This document shows positions 16,450 through 25,924 of a DNA stretch of 64,000 nt, in pieces. Origin of the DNA: CAYOZN01 sp964408455 (lineage in GTDB: Bacteria > Planctomycetota > Phycisphaerae > UBA1845 > UTPLA1). Position 1 is the stretch's first letter, and every line of letters starts with the position of its first letter. The notes under the pieces are model-generated. The model did no database searches and was not told the origin of the DNA. It saw only the letters and a list, made by a program, of their open reading frames with translations. The position numbers and the translations under genes were made by a program. The DNA lies in NCBI GenBank assembly GCA_964408455.1, contig CAYOZN010000027.1, positions 21,567 to 85,566 on the forward strand. Direction: 5' to 3'.

Positions 16450-18546
16450 TCACTCGCTCCAGGGCAATTCCGCGCTGCTGGACTTTTCAATCAGCATGAT
16501 CGCCTTCTCAAGCCGGTGATCATCCTGGCGGAAACGCGTTCGGCAAATGTCGAGCGCTTGAAGAGCGGAAGCTCGGGCCATCTCCGGCCGGTCAATCGCT
16601 AGTTCTGCTTCCGCCATTCCAAGGAGGGCTCGAGCGCGAAGTGGATGAGATTCTCGGACTAGAGAATCCTCGATCGCAAGGGCATTTGTGAACGCATCAT
16701 GCGCCGCCTGGAATAATTGACAAGCCAGCATGATTTCGCCCCAGAGTACTCCGGGTTCAACAAGTTGCGAGCGGCCGACGGAGATTCTCTCAAGTTGCTC
16801 GATGGCATCCTGTCCAATCGCTTCCGCCTCCTCGCATCGATTCTGGCCCGCGTACGCTCTGGCTACATGCAACTGCGCCAGCCAGCTCTCCGCATGATCG
16901 TTGCCAAGGCGATCGCGGCGAATGAGATGTGCCTGTTCAAACAGCCGTGTGGCACCTTCCATATCGCCTCGTATCCACTTAATCTTCGCAAGGCCGGTCA
17001 GAGCGCTGGCAAGCTTGGGGTGATCATTGGCGAACAATTTGCGCCAGACTGCCATTGCCTGTTCAAAATACCGCTCAGCATCGTCGAGCTGCGCCAGTTC
17101 CATCAGTACCGACCCGAGATTCTGCGCCGCATACGCGCAGCCAGGATGCCAGGCATTTTCAGGCAGGTACCATTCGTCATAAACAAGGCGGGCGAATTCA
17201 AGGGCCTCATCGAAGCGCCCTTCGTCCCTGAGGAACATCGCATAATTATTGCGCGTCAGCGCACACCTTCCTCCGGGCGCCGTGCGCCTTTCCATCTCAA
17301 TTGAATCGAGATAAAGCCGCTCGGCCTCGTCCCGTTCGTCGCGGAGGACCAGCGTACCGGCCAGGTCGGACATGGCATGAGCAAGTTCGAGGGAGCCGTG
17401 AACTCCAAAGACCTTTCTGAGCACGCTTACCTGCTGACGATAATGCGCTTCTGCACCGACAGTGTCGCCGCGCTGCAAGGCAATTTCGCCCAGGTCCCTC
17501 AAGGTCATGGCGACATCAAAGTGGTCGTCGCCAAGCGTCGCGCGCTGGAGAGCAAGCGTTTCCTCCAACAAGGGCGCCGCCTCGTCATATCGCCCCGCCT
17601 GAACCAGTAACATGGCAATCGTCTGCTGTGTACCGGCCACGCTCGGGTGGCTACCCAGCGCCGTTCGCCGAATGTCCAATGCGCGTCTGAGAAGGACAAG
17701 GCCCTCGTCATAATCTCCAGTATGCGCAGTATAAAGCGCCAGGAATTCAAGACTCTCCGCCACGTCAGGGTGGCTTTCGCCCAGCAACTCCACTCGAAGT
17801 TGATATGCCGCCTTTGCCAGCTCGACGGCTTGGACATCTTGTCGCTGAGAGCGCAGCCGCGCCATCTGGTGCAGAGACGCGGCATACGACGGACTTCGTT
17901 CTCCCAGCGCTTCACGTCGCAGGCGCAGCGCAGCATCCAGGTGCGGCTCCGCGTCGTCAGTTTCCCGCAGGGAAAGATATGCACGGCCGATGGCATCGTG
18001 GACCGCAGCCTGGGCCGTTGGTATCCCGGCCAATTCGGTGTCGATCCTGGCGGCGGTGCGGTGCAGCAACTCGCGCATCGGTACCTGCACGCCGAGATTC
18101 GTCGGGTTCAATTCCATCAGCATACTGGTCAGGAACCGGTTGGCCTGCTCCGACCGTCCTGCGGCAACCTCGGCGGCGTCCCGCTCTCGCCGGATTTCGG
18201 CGGCCTGCAAGACAAATACGACTGCCGAGGCGACCAGCGTCAGCAGCAGGGCCAGCGCCAGCGCACTGATGGCCTTGTGCCGCACCGCAAACTTTCGCAG
18301 CATGTAAACCGTGCTCGGTGGCCGCGCGGAAATCGGCCGGCGATCGAGAAAGCGCAACAGGTCCTGGCGCAAATCGACCGCGCTCTGATATCGCCGCTGC
18401 GGCTCCTTTTCCAGCGCCTTCAGCACAATGCACTCGAGGTCCCCGCGGAGATCGCTTCGCCAGTTCAGCCGCCGCGTCGCCTGCCGCCACACCGCCATGT
18501 CCAACAGTGCCGCGCCGCCTTGCCCGCCGGATTCGTCCTCACCCAA
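16450..18546 (-). pseudogene. 5'-truncated Ser/Thr kinase with TPR domain
   Basis: A 698-codon frame that begins inside the last part of a kinase domain (GDLECIVLKALEKEPQRRYQSAVDLRQDL, residues 35-63). It has a membrane helix (about 92-114) and a long tetratricopeptide region (about 130-690) with many ALGxxHP-type turns. The P-loop, HRD and DFG parts are absent and no upstream sequence can supply them, because the gene at 18575 ends 28 bases before. The start is only a TTG at 18546 or an ATG at 18498. Most likely a deletion removed the 5' half and any ECF partner. The remaining frame is undamaged, so a TPR membrane protein could still be made. Confidence 0.65.
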
Positions 18547-18574
18547 GGGGGGTGCCGCGCTCGATCACGAGTGG

Positions 18575-21500
18575 CTATAAAAGCAACAACACAAAATCCT
18601 GGATGTCATCAATGTCTGTCGCACCGTCTGAATTGACGTCCGCGGTGTCGCAGTTCGGCCCGCTGTTCAAAATGCAATCGACGAATGGCTGTACATCCGT
18701 GCCGTCGATGTCGCCATCGCCGTTGAGATCGCCCGGCGCGGAATCCGGCGTGCAGGTGATCGCTTCGCACGCAAGACCGTTATGCCAGGCATTGCCAAGG
18801 ATGCAGTCGAACTGCGTAACGGGATCGAGGCAACTGCCGTCGGCAAAGCAACATGCGCCAGTCGGCTCAACTTGCGAAAAGTCCTTGAAGAAGAGCCCGG
18901 TCCCGAGGTGCTGTCCGCTGCCGGTTCGCACATTGGAGCGCAGGATAATCCTGCCGCCGGACAGCAGAACCGCGGCGTCGGCGATCACGGGATGGATGAA
19001 GGAGTCGTCGTCAAAAGCACCGTTGCCGTTCAGATCGACCGGCTCACCTTCCCGAAGGATCACTCGCGGCGCGCCATCCGTTGGATACGCGACCACGATT
19101 GACTCAGACATCGTGTTGCGGCCTCCGATCACGTACTGCCCGGAGCTGTCGCCGAGCACGAACAAGTGCTGATCCCAATTCTCTGCCGAACCTGGGAACA
19201 ATGGCTCGCCTTCCAGCGACACCGTTTGACCGTTTCGAAGCACGAAGGACAGGCCCTGGGCGGCGCCACGCGCATACCAGTCGCCGTTGTGCGCCAGGTA
19301 AGTCCCACCGAAACCGCCATCGCTGACCAGCCCGGGCGCCACTTCCTGACCCTCCTGAAAGACGACCTGCCCGTTGATCGTCAACACGTCATCACTGGTC
19401 GCGCTGCCTTCCAGATCGCCTCGCAGCAGCGTGTGCTGTCCGCTCCCTGTCACATACAGACCGGTACGGATCACATCGGTCTCGTTCGAAAAGTTGTCCC
19501 ACGCGGCCATGCCGCCGCCCGTCTGATTGGTCGGAATCGTCACGCCTTCCTGCGCCAACACCGAAAACGATTGTCCAAAATCCGTACTTTTCAGAATATA
19601 GTGATCGGTGTTGTTCGGTCCGGTCGTATCGACGGACAAGTATATCGTGCCGTCATCTGAGATCACCATCTGCGAAATGATGTTGCTGAAGGACACACCC
19701 TGTCCCGGCAACGCGTCGTTTTGCAGCGCAATCACACTCAACGAACCGCCGCCGCCCGGGAGCGTGTCGCCATCGCCCCTGACACCCGCCTCCAGATTGC
19801 CTGGAACGGTTCTCGTAGCGAAGGCAAACTCGCCATTCACGTTCACGCCGATCTTTGAATCCATCGCGCCGACCGTCTCGCCGGGAATGTCGATCGTCGA
19901 GACTCCCTCCCGCACCACGGTCTGTAGATTGCTTCGCGTGCCCAGAATGATAATGTCGCTGGTCGATGCATCGCCGTCGAGCACCGACTTGAAGGCAATC
20001 GTGTTCTCGTCCGAAGCGACATACGGCTTGAAGACCGTCGTAATCCGCCCGTCGCTGACGCCCGGGGCCTGTGTCGTCGAGAGTTGTTGGCCCACACCCT
20101 GCTCGATCTGCACCGTCGTGATCAGCGGCACCGGCGTGCCGTCGGTGCTGTCCGCCTGATTGAGGCTCAGCGATGCCGAATTATTCGCCAGGTCCAGATC
20201 CGTCAGGCCAGTGGGGACGCCGACGGAACCGTCGATGATCACGATCGAATTCCCAGGTGTGATCGGCGTCAGAACAATCTGTCCCGTTACATCTTCTTCC
20301 AGTGTCAGCAGCACCGTGCCGGTCACCAGCCCCCCGTTTGGCGAACCGTCGTGCGTGCCCAGGTCCGTCGAGTCGACCTGGAGATCGGCCGGCACCGTGA
20401 CGACAAACGGAATATTCGCTGCGTCACACGGGCCGTCGTTGATGATATGCACGGTCAAAACGAATGACTGATCCGTAATCAGCGGCGAGTGATTTGACGT
20501 CAGCATCATGCGGAGATCTGCATATTCTCCGACGAGCGTCGTCTCGGTATCGCTGTTGTTGGAGGTGTCGGGATCGGCCTGGTCGGCGATAATGTCTGCC
20601 GACAGTGTCGACGTCCCGACCTGCGGCACCTGCGCCGCTATTCGGAAGCGCCGGGCCGTGGTGCTGGCAAGATCACCGGCCATGATCGTGAAAGTGCCGC
20701 CGCTCGGCGAGCCGTCGTGCACGACGTCCGCGCTGGACTGGCTCGCGTCGAAGATCATGTCGCCGCCGAGTGTGCCGGAAATCAGGACGTTGGTCAGCGT
20801 CGACGTGCGGCTGCGATTCATGGCCGTCAGTTGGTAAATGGCGGTCCCGTTTGTTGCGATGGGATCTGTCCGGTCTTTGATGTGCAGCTCCGCATCGCCA
20901 TCTTGCGTCGTCGTGACGATGGTGTAAATCTGGGGATCGCGCGTCTGTCGGAAATCGTAATTTTCGGTAAATGTGCGAATGTGTTGAACGCCGTCCGCGG
21001 AATGAATGACGGCAATCGGTTCGGACTTGAATTCCTTCCCGTTGATGTTCATTGCATCGTGGAAATGGACCATGTTGACGGTATACGTGTCCAGCACATA
21101 ACTGAGCGTCGCAGGGGAGTAATAAACCGAAATGTCCTTGTAATCGTCGGTCCTGATCTGCACGCCGGTTGGTAGCGCAAAATCGTCCGCCGGGCCCGCA
21201 ATCACCGGACCACTGTTGCCCATGGTGTTGGAATAACTGCCCGAGCCCGGCGACATGCTCTGCGGGTGCTGCACCAGCGAATGCCGTCCGCACTCGATCG
21301 TCACCATCTCCCCGGGATTCAGGCCGCAATGCCGGCCGCAGCCGCCGTTCACGCAGCCGTCCGCGTCCACCATGCGCGATTCGGTAAATGGCTGCCCCCG
21401 CACCGTGGTTGTAATCTGCGTGGCCGTGTCGCCAAGCGGAATGTCGTCTGTGTATGAGCCGAACAAAAACGCGCTGATGAAACACTCAGGATCGTCGTCG

Positions 21501-21865
21501 TCGATCAGCATGTCGCCGTCATTGTCGAATCCATCGGAGCAGTTGGGACCGAACTCACGGCAGTATAGATATCCGGCGCAATCCGGATCATCGCAATCGA
21601 TTAGACCGTCGCCGTCGTTGTCCATGAGATCGTCGCAGTATTCGCTGCAATCATCACAGGGATCGACGCCGCAGCAGTCCCCTTTATCCGCACAGTCCAC
21701 CAGTCCGTCGCCGTCGTTGTCGATGCCGTCCGAGCAATCCGACTCGTGGCATCCGGGGTCCACGCCAGCCGCGCACACCAGCACCACCATGCAGAAAAGC
21801 GCCATTGCAGGGCCACTCACCAGCTTGGAATGCAGTTTACGTTCGGGCGATTTTCGCAGGCTCAT
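18575..21865 (-). CDS. Giant secreted protein with MopE-like repeats, DUF11 domains and dockerin-like tail
   Basis: A 1096-residue secreted protein. After a signal peptide (about 1-36, ending VCAAG) come three Asp/Asn/Cys-rich repeats (CSDGIDNDGDGLVDCAD type, about 43-128) like MopE/thrombospondin calcium repeats. A large middle part has DUF11-type beta domains (about 350-610, LANNSASLSL), followed by a beta-propeller-like choice-of-anchor region (about 640-990). The end holds a Cys-rich GACC module (GACCFADGSC ... CEAITC) and a dockerin-like tail (GDLNGDGDIDGTDVQPFVDCIL, then DVNSDGATDIDDI). The ATG at 21865 has GGAG upstream. Likely a calcium-stabilised surface protein; function unknown. 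Confidence 0.75.
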   Translation of the reverse strand: MSLRKSPERKLHSKLVSGPAMALFCMVVLVCAAGVDPGCHESDCSDGIDNDGDGLVDCADKGDCCGVDPCDDCSEYCDDLMDNDGDGLIDCDDPDCAGYLYCREFGPNCSDGFDNDGDMLIDDDDPECFISAFLFGSYTDDIPLGDTATQITTTVRGQPFTESRMVDADGCVNGGCGRHCGLNPGEMVTIECGRHSLVQHPQSMSPGSGSYSNTMGNSGPVIAGPADDFALPTGVQIRTDDYKDISVYYSPATLSYVLDTYTVNMVHFHDAMNINGKEFKSEPIAVIHSADGVQHIRTFTENYDFRQTRDPQIYTIVTTTQDGDAELHIKDRTDPIATNGTAIYQLTAMNRSRTSTLTNVLISGTLGGDMIFDASQSSADVVHDGSPSGGTFTIMAGDLASTTARRFRIAAQVPQVGTSTLSADIIADQADPDTSNNSDTETTLVGEYADLRMMLTSNHSPLITDQSFVLTVHIINDGPCDAANIPFVVTVPADLQVDSTDLGTHDGSPNGGLVTGTVLLTLEEDVTGQIVLTPITPGNSIVIIDGSVGVPTGLTDLDLANNSASLSLNQADSTDGTPVPLITTVQIEQGVGQQLSTTQAPGVSDGRITTVFKPYVASDENTIAFKSVLDGDASTSDIIILGTRSNLQTVVREGVSTIDIPGETVGAMDSKIGVNVNGEFAFATRTVPGNLEAGVRGDGDTLPGGGGSLSVIALQNDALPGQGVSFSNIISQMVISDDGTIYLSVDTTGPNNTDHYILKSTDFGQSFSVLAQEGVTIPTNQTGGGMAAWDNFSNETDVIRTGLYVTGSGQHTLLRGDLEGSATSDDVLTINGQVVFQEGQEVAPGLVSDGGFGGTYLAHNGDWYARGAAQGLSFVLRNGQTVSLEGEPLFPGSAENWDQHLFVLGDSSGQYVIGGRNTMSESIVVAYPTDGAPRVILREGEPVDLNGNGAFDDDSFIHPVIADAAVLLSGGRIILRSNVRTGSGQHLGTGLFFKDFSQVEPTGACCFADGSCLDPVTQFDCILGNAWHNGLACEAITCTPDSAPGDLNGDGDIDGTDVQPFVDCILNSGPNCDTADVNSDGATDIDDIQDFVLLLL

Positions 21866-22056
21866 GGTTGCTTTCTCCGTTCGTTCGCGGAAGCGACCGT
21901 TTGCTCCCAACTCCCATTCCACAAACCGCCTGCGCCTTTCTCTGAAAAAATCGGACTATCTGCACGCTGACCGCTTTTTTCCGCCATTCGGCCCCGCGCC
22001 GGGGAGTCGCTCGTGGTACAATCGAGCCGTAAGCGGGCTGCCGAAAAAGGCGATCC

Positions 22057-22653
22057 ATGAACGACGACTGGGTCACAACGACCACCTTGCTCGCTCATTT
22101 GAGCGATCATTCCGATGGCGCGGCCTGGCGCCGCCTCGTCGATCGCTTTCACGAACCGGTCCGCCGATTCGCCGAGCGCACCGGCGTGCAAAGCCATGAC
22201 GCCGACGACATCGCCCAGGAAGCAATCCTCGAGTTCGCCAGCGCCTATCGCGACGGCCGATACGACCGGACAAAGGGACGGCTCAGCCGTTGGCTGTTCG
22301 GCATCGCCTGGAACCACGTGCTCCGCTATCGCCAGTCCGCGGCCCGCCTCAACGCCAAAGTCGTCAGCGGCATGGGGACAGACTTCTGGCACGACGTCGC
22401 GGACCAGAACAACGCGGAGAACGTCTGGGAGCGTGAATGGGAGGAGGCCGTGCTGAGACGATGCATGCAGCGCGTCCGCAGCGAGTTTGCCCCGGACATT
22501 GTGCAAGCCTTTGAGGCCGCGGTGGCCGACGCGCGTCCGGCCGCGGAGGTGGCGGCGGAGCTGCATCTGTCCGTCAAGGCGATCTACAACGCCAAACACC
22601 GCGTCCTGACGCGAATCCGAACTCTTCGCGCCGAGATCGAAGAAATCGACTGA
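22057..22653 (+). CDS. ECF sigma factor paired with the zinc-finger kinase
   Basis: A 198-residue ECF sigma factor. Region 2 (about 20-95) includes VDRFHEPVRRFAERTGVQSHDADDIAQEAILEF and GRLSRWLFGIAWNHVLRYRQ. Region 4 (about 130-190) has AAEVAAELHLSVKAIYNAKHRVLTRIR. It is a different group from the two other ECF factors in the window, which carry the TALVHEVYLKL motif. The kinase gene with an anti-sigma-like zinc motif starts 68 bases later, so that kinase is the probable partner. Confidence 0.85.
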   Translation: MNDDWVTTTTLLAHLSDHSDGAAWRRLVDRFHEPVRRFAERTGVQSHDADDIAQEAILEFASAYRDGRYDRTKGRLSRWLFGIAWNHVLRYRQSAARLNAKVVSGMGTDFWHDVADQNNAENVWEREWEEAVLRRCMQRVRSEFAPDIVQAFEAAVADARPAAEVAAELHLSVKAIYNAKHRVLTRIRTLRAEIEEID

Positions 22654-22721
22654 CGTTTTGTGGAACACGTGCCGGCGGGGCGCCGGCGCGACAGCCGGCC
22701 TTCGCCGGAAGTGATCATTCG

Positions 22722-25481
22722 ATGCACTGCCTCGACATTGACCAACTCGACGGGCTCGCGGCCGGATCGCTCGCCGCAGACGAGGCCACCCGCATCGAGG
22801 ACCACATCCGCATCTGCGGCCGATGCGCCATGCGACTGGAAGAAATCCGCGCTAACCTGCTCGCCGCGGGCAGCATCGCGTCGCTTTTGCGCCAGGATGA
22901 GTACAGCCAGCGGAAGCAAGCGGCCGCAGCGGGTTCTTCCTGCGATGCGACCCTACGCACGCCAGTGCCGCCGATGGCACACGGGGAATCGCACGTTGTT
23001 TCGCACATGCCAGAGTGGATCGGGGCCTACCGCATCCTCCGCGAAATCGGACGCGGCGGCATGGGCGTCGTTTACGAGGCCGAGCAAAGCCGGCCGCGCC
23101 GCACCGTCGCGATCAAGGTGCTCCGTTCCGATATAGCCACGTCCGGTCTTCTGCGCAGATTCGAGCATGAGTTGCAGATGCTGGCTCGCCTGCAACACCC
23201 CGGCATCGCGCAGGTCTATGAGGCCGCCACGTTTGAGTCGCCCGAAGGCCCCCGCCCCTATTTCGCACTCGAACGGGTGGACGGACTGCCGCTTCGAAAG
23301 TATTTACAGACGCGCGCTCCCGCGCCGCGCGAGCGCCTGGATCTGCTCGCGGCAGTGTGCGACGCGGTCCATCATGCCCACCAGAAGGGCATCATCCACC
23401 GCGATCTCAAGCCCGGCAACATCATGGTTGACGCCGTCGGCCGGCCCAAGGTCCTCGATTTCGGAGTCGCGCGCCTCACGGACGGCGACGATCAATCCGA
23501 AACCCGGCAGACTGACGTGGGTCAGCTCGTTGGCACCGTTCCCTACATGAGCCCGGAACAGCTCTCCGGCGATCCGAACGCGCTCGACATCCGCAGCGAC
23601 ATCTATGCCCTGGGCGTCATTGCCTACGAAGCGCTGGCCGGCCGATTGCCGCATGACATCGCCGGACAGCCCATCGTCGAGGCCGTTCGCATGATTCGCG
23701 ACGGCGAACCGACGCCGATCGCGGCAGTTAATAAATCGTGCGCCGGGGACGTCGCAACGATCGTTCACAAAGCGCTCGCCCGCGAAAAGGAGCGCCGTTA
23801 TCAATCGGCCGCCGAGCTGGCAGACGACATTCGTCGTTTTCTGCGCGACGAACCGATCACCGCACGGCCACCCACCGCGGCCTATCTGTTGCAGAAATTC
23901 GCACGCCGAAACAAGCCCTTCGTGGCCGCCAGCGCCGTTGTTCTCATCACGCTTATTGCCGCCACCGCGGTCAGCGCCCTCCAGGCGCGTCGCGCCGTCC
24001 GCGCCGAGCAACAGGCCCAGCTTCAGCTCGCCGCCGCCAACGATGCCCGTGATGCGGCGCGGCGCATGGCCATCGAGGCGCAAAAACAGGCGGACAAGGC
24101 CGCCGCCGTTCGAACTTATCTCGAAGACATGCTCGCCGCCGCCCAGCCCGATCGCGAGGGCGGCCGGCACGACATCACTGTTCGCCAGACGCTGGAGGCG
24201 GCGGAACAAAAGCTGGCCAACGGTTCGCTCGACGATCAGCCCGAGCTCGCAGTCGCCGCATACACCACAATCGGAAATACCTACCGCAGCCTCGGTCACT
24301 TTGCCGAGGCCGAACCGATGCTGCGCCGCGCGGTTGACATCGGCCGCGAAACGTACCCACAGGGGCACGAGGACCTTGCATTCGCCCTGAACAAGCTCGC
24401 ACGCACGCTCCAGGAACAGACGCAATTTGAGGAGGCGGAATCATTGTTCCTCGAAGCGCTTGCCATGCGGCGCCGTCTGCACGGCGAACGGCACGAGCAC
24501 GTCGCCACCATCCTCAACAACCTCGGCTATCTCGACTATCAGCGCGGCCGCTTTGCCGGGGCCGAGACCTTCCACCAGCAGGCATTATCGATGCAACGTG
24601 GCCTGCCCGGCGATCACCGCGAGGGCATCGCCACCAGCATGAATAATCTCGCACTCGTGTACATTCAGGCCGGCGATTTTCCGAAGGCCGAGGAGATGCT
24701 GCGCGAATCGCTTGCCATCGATGTCGAAAACCGCGGGCCGGAGCACCCAAAGGTGCTCGCCACCATGTCCAATCTTTCGCACGCCCTGGCCATGATGAAC
24801 CGGATCCGCGAAGCCGATTCGATCGAACGCAAAGCGCTGGCAATTCGCCGCCGCGTGCTGCCGCCTGATCACCCCGACACCGCTGCCAGCCTCAATAATC
24901 TCGCCATCCGCACCTCTCAGCTCGGCAACAACGCCGAGGCGGAAACGCTCTATCGCGAAGCGCTCGACATCTACATCCGCATCCGCGGCCCACGACACGC
25001 GGAGACCGCCCAGGCCATGACCAACCTCGGCATGCTTCTCCTGGAGACAGATCGCCCGGACGAAGCCCGTCAGCTCGTCGCCGACGGTCTCGCCATTCGC
25101 CGGGAGTCGCTCGGGGACAAGCACCCGGTCATGCTCGACTCGTTGTTCAAAATGTCTCTTGTTTACTCAAAGCAGGGCCAGACCGGGCAGGCCGCTCGGC
25201 AGCTGGAAGAGTGCATTGCGCTGGCGCGCGAGGTGCTGCCGGCACGGCACTGGCAGATCGGAGCATTCCTGCGTGCGTACGGTGAAAACCTCATCGCAGG
25301 ACGCCAGTTTGCCGAGGCAGAAAAGGCACTGCTGGAGGGATTTAAGATTCTCTCCAGCGCGCTCGGAGAGCCCCACCGGGCAACGCAGTCGTGTATTCGA
25401 GCGCTCGCTGCCCTCTATGCCGCCTGGGAAAAACCCGAGCAGCAGAAAACCTGGGCCACTCGGCTCGCGGCCACGCCGTGA
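22722..25481 (+). CDS. Ser/Thr kinase with N-terminal anti-sigma-type zinc motif and TPR domain
   Basis: A 919-residue transmembrane kinase. Residues 1-50 form a zf-HC2-like domain with the anti-sigma zinc motif H-x3-C-x2-C (HIRICGRC, 28-35). The kinase domain covers about 103-375: P-loop GRGGMGVVY (110-118), Lys132, HRDLKPGN (226-233), DFG (246-248), PYMSPEQ (274-280), all intact. A membrane helix lies near 400-423. The rest is a long TPR array (about 500-900) with HPD/HPKV turns. The zinc motif next to an ECF gene suggests that this single protein holds the sigma factor and releases it after signalling, an inference. Confidence 0.9.
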   Translation: MHCLDIDQLDGLAAGSLAADEATRIEDHIRICGRCAMRLEEIRANLLAAGSIASLLRQDEYSQRKQAAAAGSSCDATLRTPVPPMAHGESHVVSHMPEWIGAYRILREIGRGGMGVVYEAEQSRPRRTVAIKVLRSDIATSGLLRRFEHELQMLARLQHPGIAQVYEAATFESPEGPRPYFALERVDGLPLRKYLQTRAPAPRERLDLLAAVCDAVHHAHQKGIIHRDLKPGNIMVDAVGRPKVLDFGVARLTDGDDQSETRQTDVGQLVGTVPYMSPEQLSGDPNALDIRSDIYALGVIAYEALAGRLPHDIAGQPIVEAVRMIRDGEPTPIAAVNKSCAGDVATIVHKALAREKERRYQSAAELADDIRRFLRDEPITARPPTAAYLLQKFARRNKPFVAASAVVLITLIAATAVSALQARRAVRAEQQAQLQLAAANDARDAARRMAIEAQKQADKAAAVRTYLEDMLAAAQPDREGGRHDITVRQTLEAAEQKLANGSLDDQPELAVAAYTTIGNTYRSLGHFAEAEPMLRRAVDIGRETYPQGHEDLAFALNKLARTLQEQTQFEEAESLFLEALAMRRRLHGERHEHVATILNNLGYLDYQRGRFAGAETFHQQALSMQRGLPGDHREGIATSMNNLALVYIQAGDFPKAEEMLRESLAIDVENRGPEHPKVLATMSNLSHALAMMNRIREADSIERKALAIRRRVLPPDHPDTAASLNNLAIRTSQLGNNAEAETLYREALDIYIRIRGPRHAETAQAMTNLGMLLLETDRPDEARQLVADGLAIRRESLGDKHPVMLDSLFKMSLVYSKQGQTGQAARQLEECIALAREVLPARHWQIGAFLRAYGENLIAGRQFAEAEKALLEGFKILSSALGEPHRATQSCIRALAALYAAWEKPEQQKTWATRLAATP

Positions 25482-25486
25482 CATGG

Positions 25487-25921
25487 TCAGGGACAACTGC
25501 CGGCACTCAACAGATCCAGGATGAAAGCGTCCGCATCCTCGAGTGTGATGCCGCTCAGGCCATCCACGTCCGCACACTGGCAGCTTCCTCCCATCAAGAG
25601 ACAATCGACGAAGAGCTGAATGTCGCCGCCATTGCGCTGGCCGTCCGTGTTCATGTCGCCCAGGCAGTTGCAGCCGGGCACCGCGGCGCCCGCCCAGAAC
25701 CCGCCCGTCAGTTCATAATTGCCGCCGGTCATGACGCCGGCAGCAGGTCCGGCATCGGGCTGGCCGATCGTGCCGGACACGGCGAACGCGCCGCCCGCGC
25801 TTTGCCCACCGCCGCCATTTACGGTGTGCCAGCTCACGTCAAAGTTCTGAGCCATCGCGGCGCCGGCCCAGATCGCGATTGCCCCGATTGTGCAAATTGC
25901 CATGTATCGTGCAGAAGTCAT
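25487..25921 (-). CDS. Small secreted protein with dockerin-like tail
   Basis: A 144-residue secreted protein. The signal peptide ends near AMA-QN (residue 25). Residues 27-75 carry the repeated planctomycete pattern GGAFAVSGTIGQPDAG ... GGNYELTGGFWAG. The C-terminal part, after a Cys-containing linker (GCNCLG), has two dockerin-like loops: DMNTDGQRNGGDIQLFVDCLL and DVDGLSGITLEDADAFI. It starts three bases after the protease gene and is probably co-transcribed with it. Function unknown; possibly an anchor or accessory of the protease. Confidence 0.7.
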   Translation of the reverse strand: MTSARYMAICTIGAIAIWAGAAMAQNFDVSWHTVNGGGGQSAGGAFAVSGTIGQPDAGPAAGVMTGGNYELTGGFWAGAAVPGCNCLGDMNTDGQRNGGDIQLFVDCLLMGGSCQCADVDGLSGITLEDADAFILDLLSAGSCP

Positions 25922-25924
25922 GTT

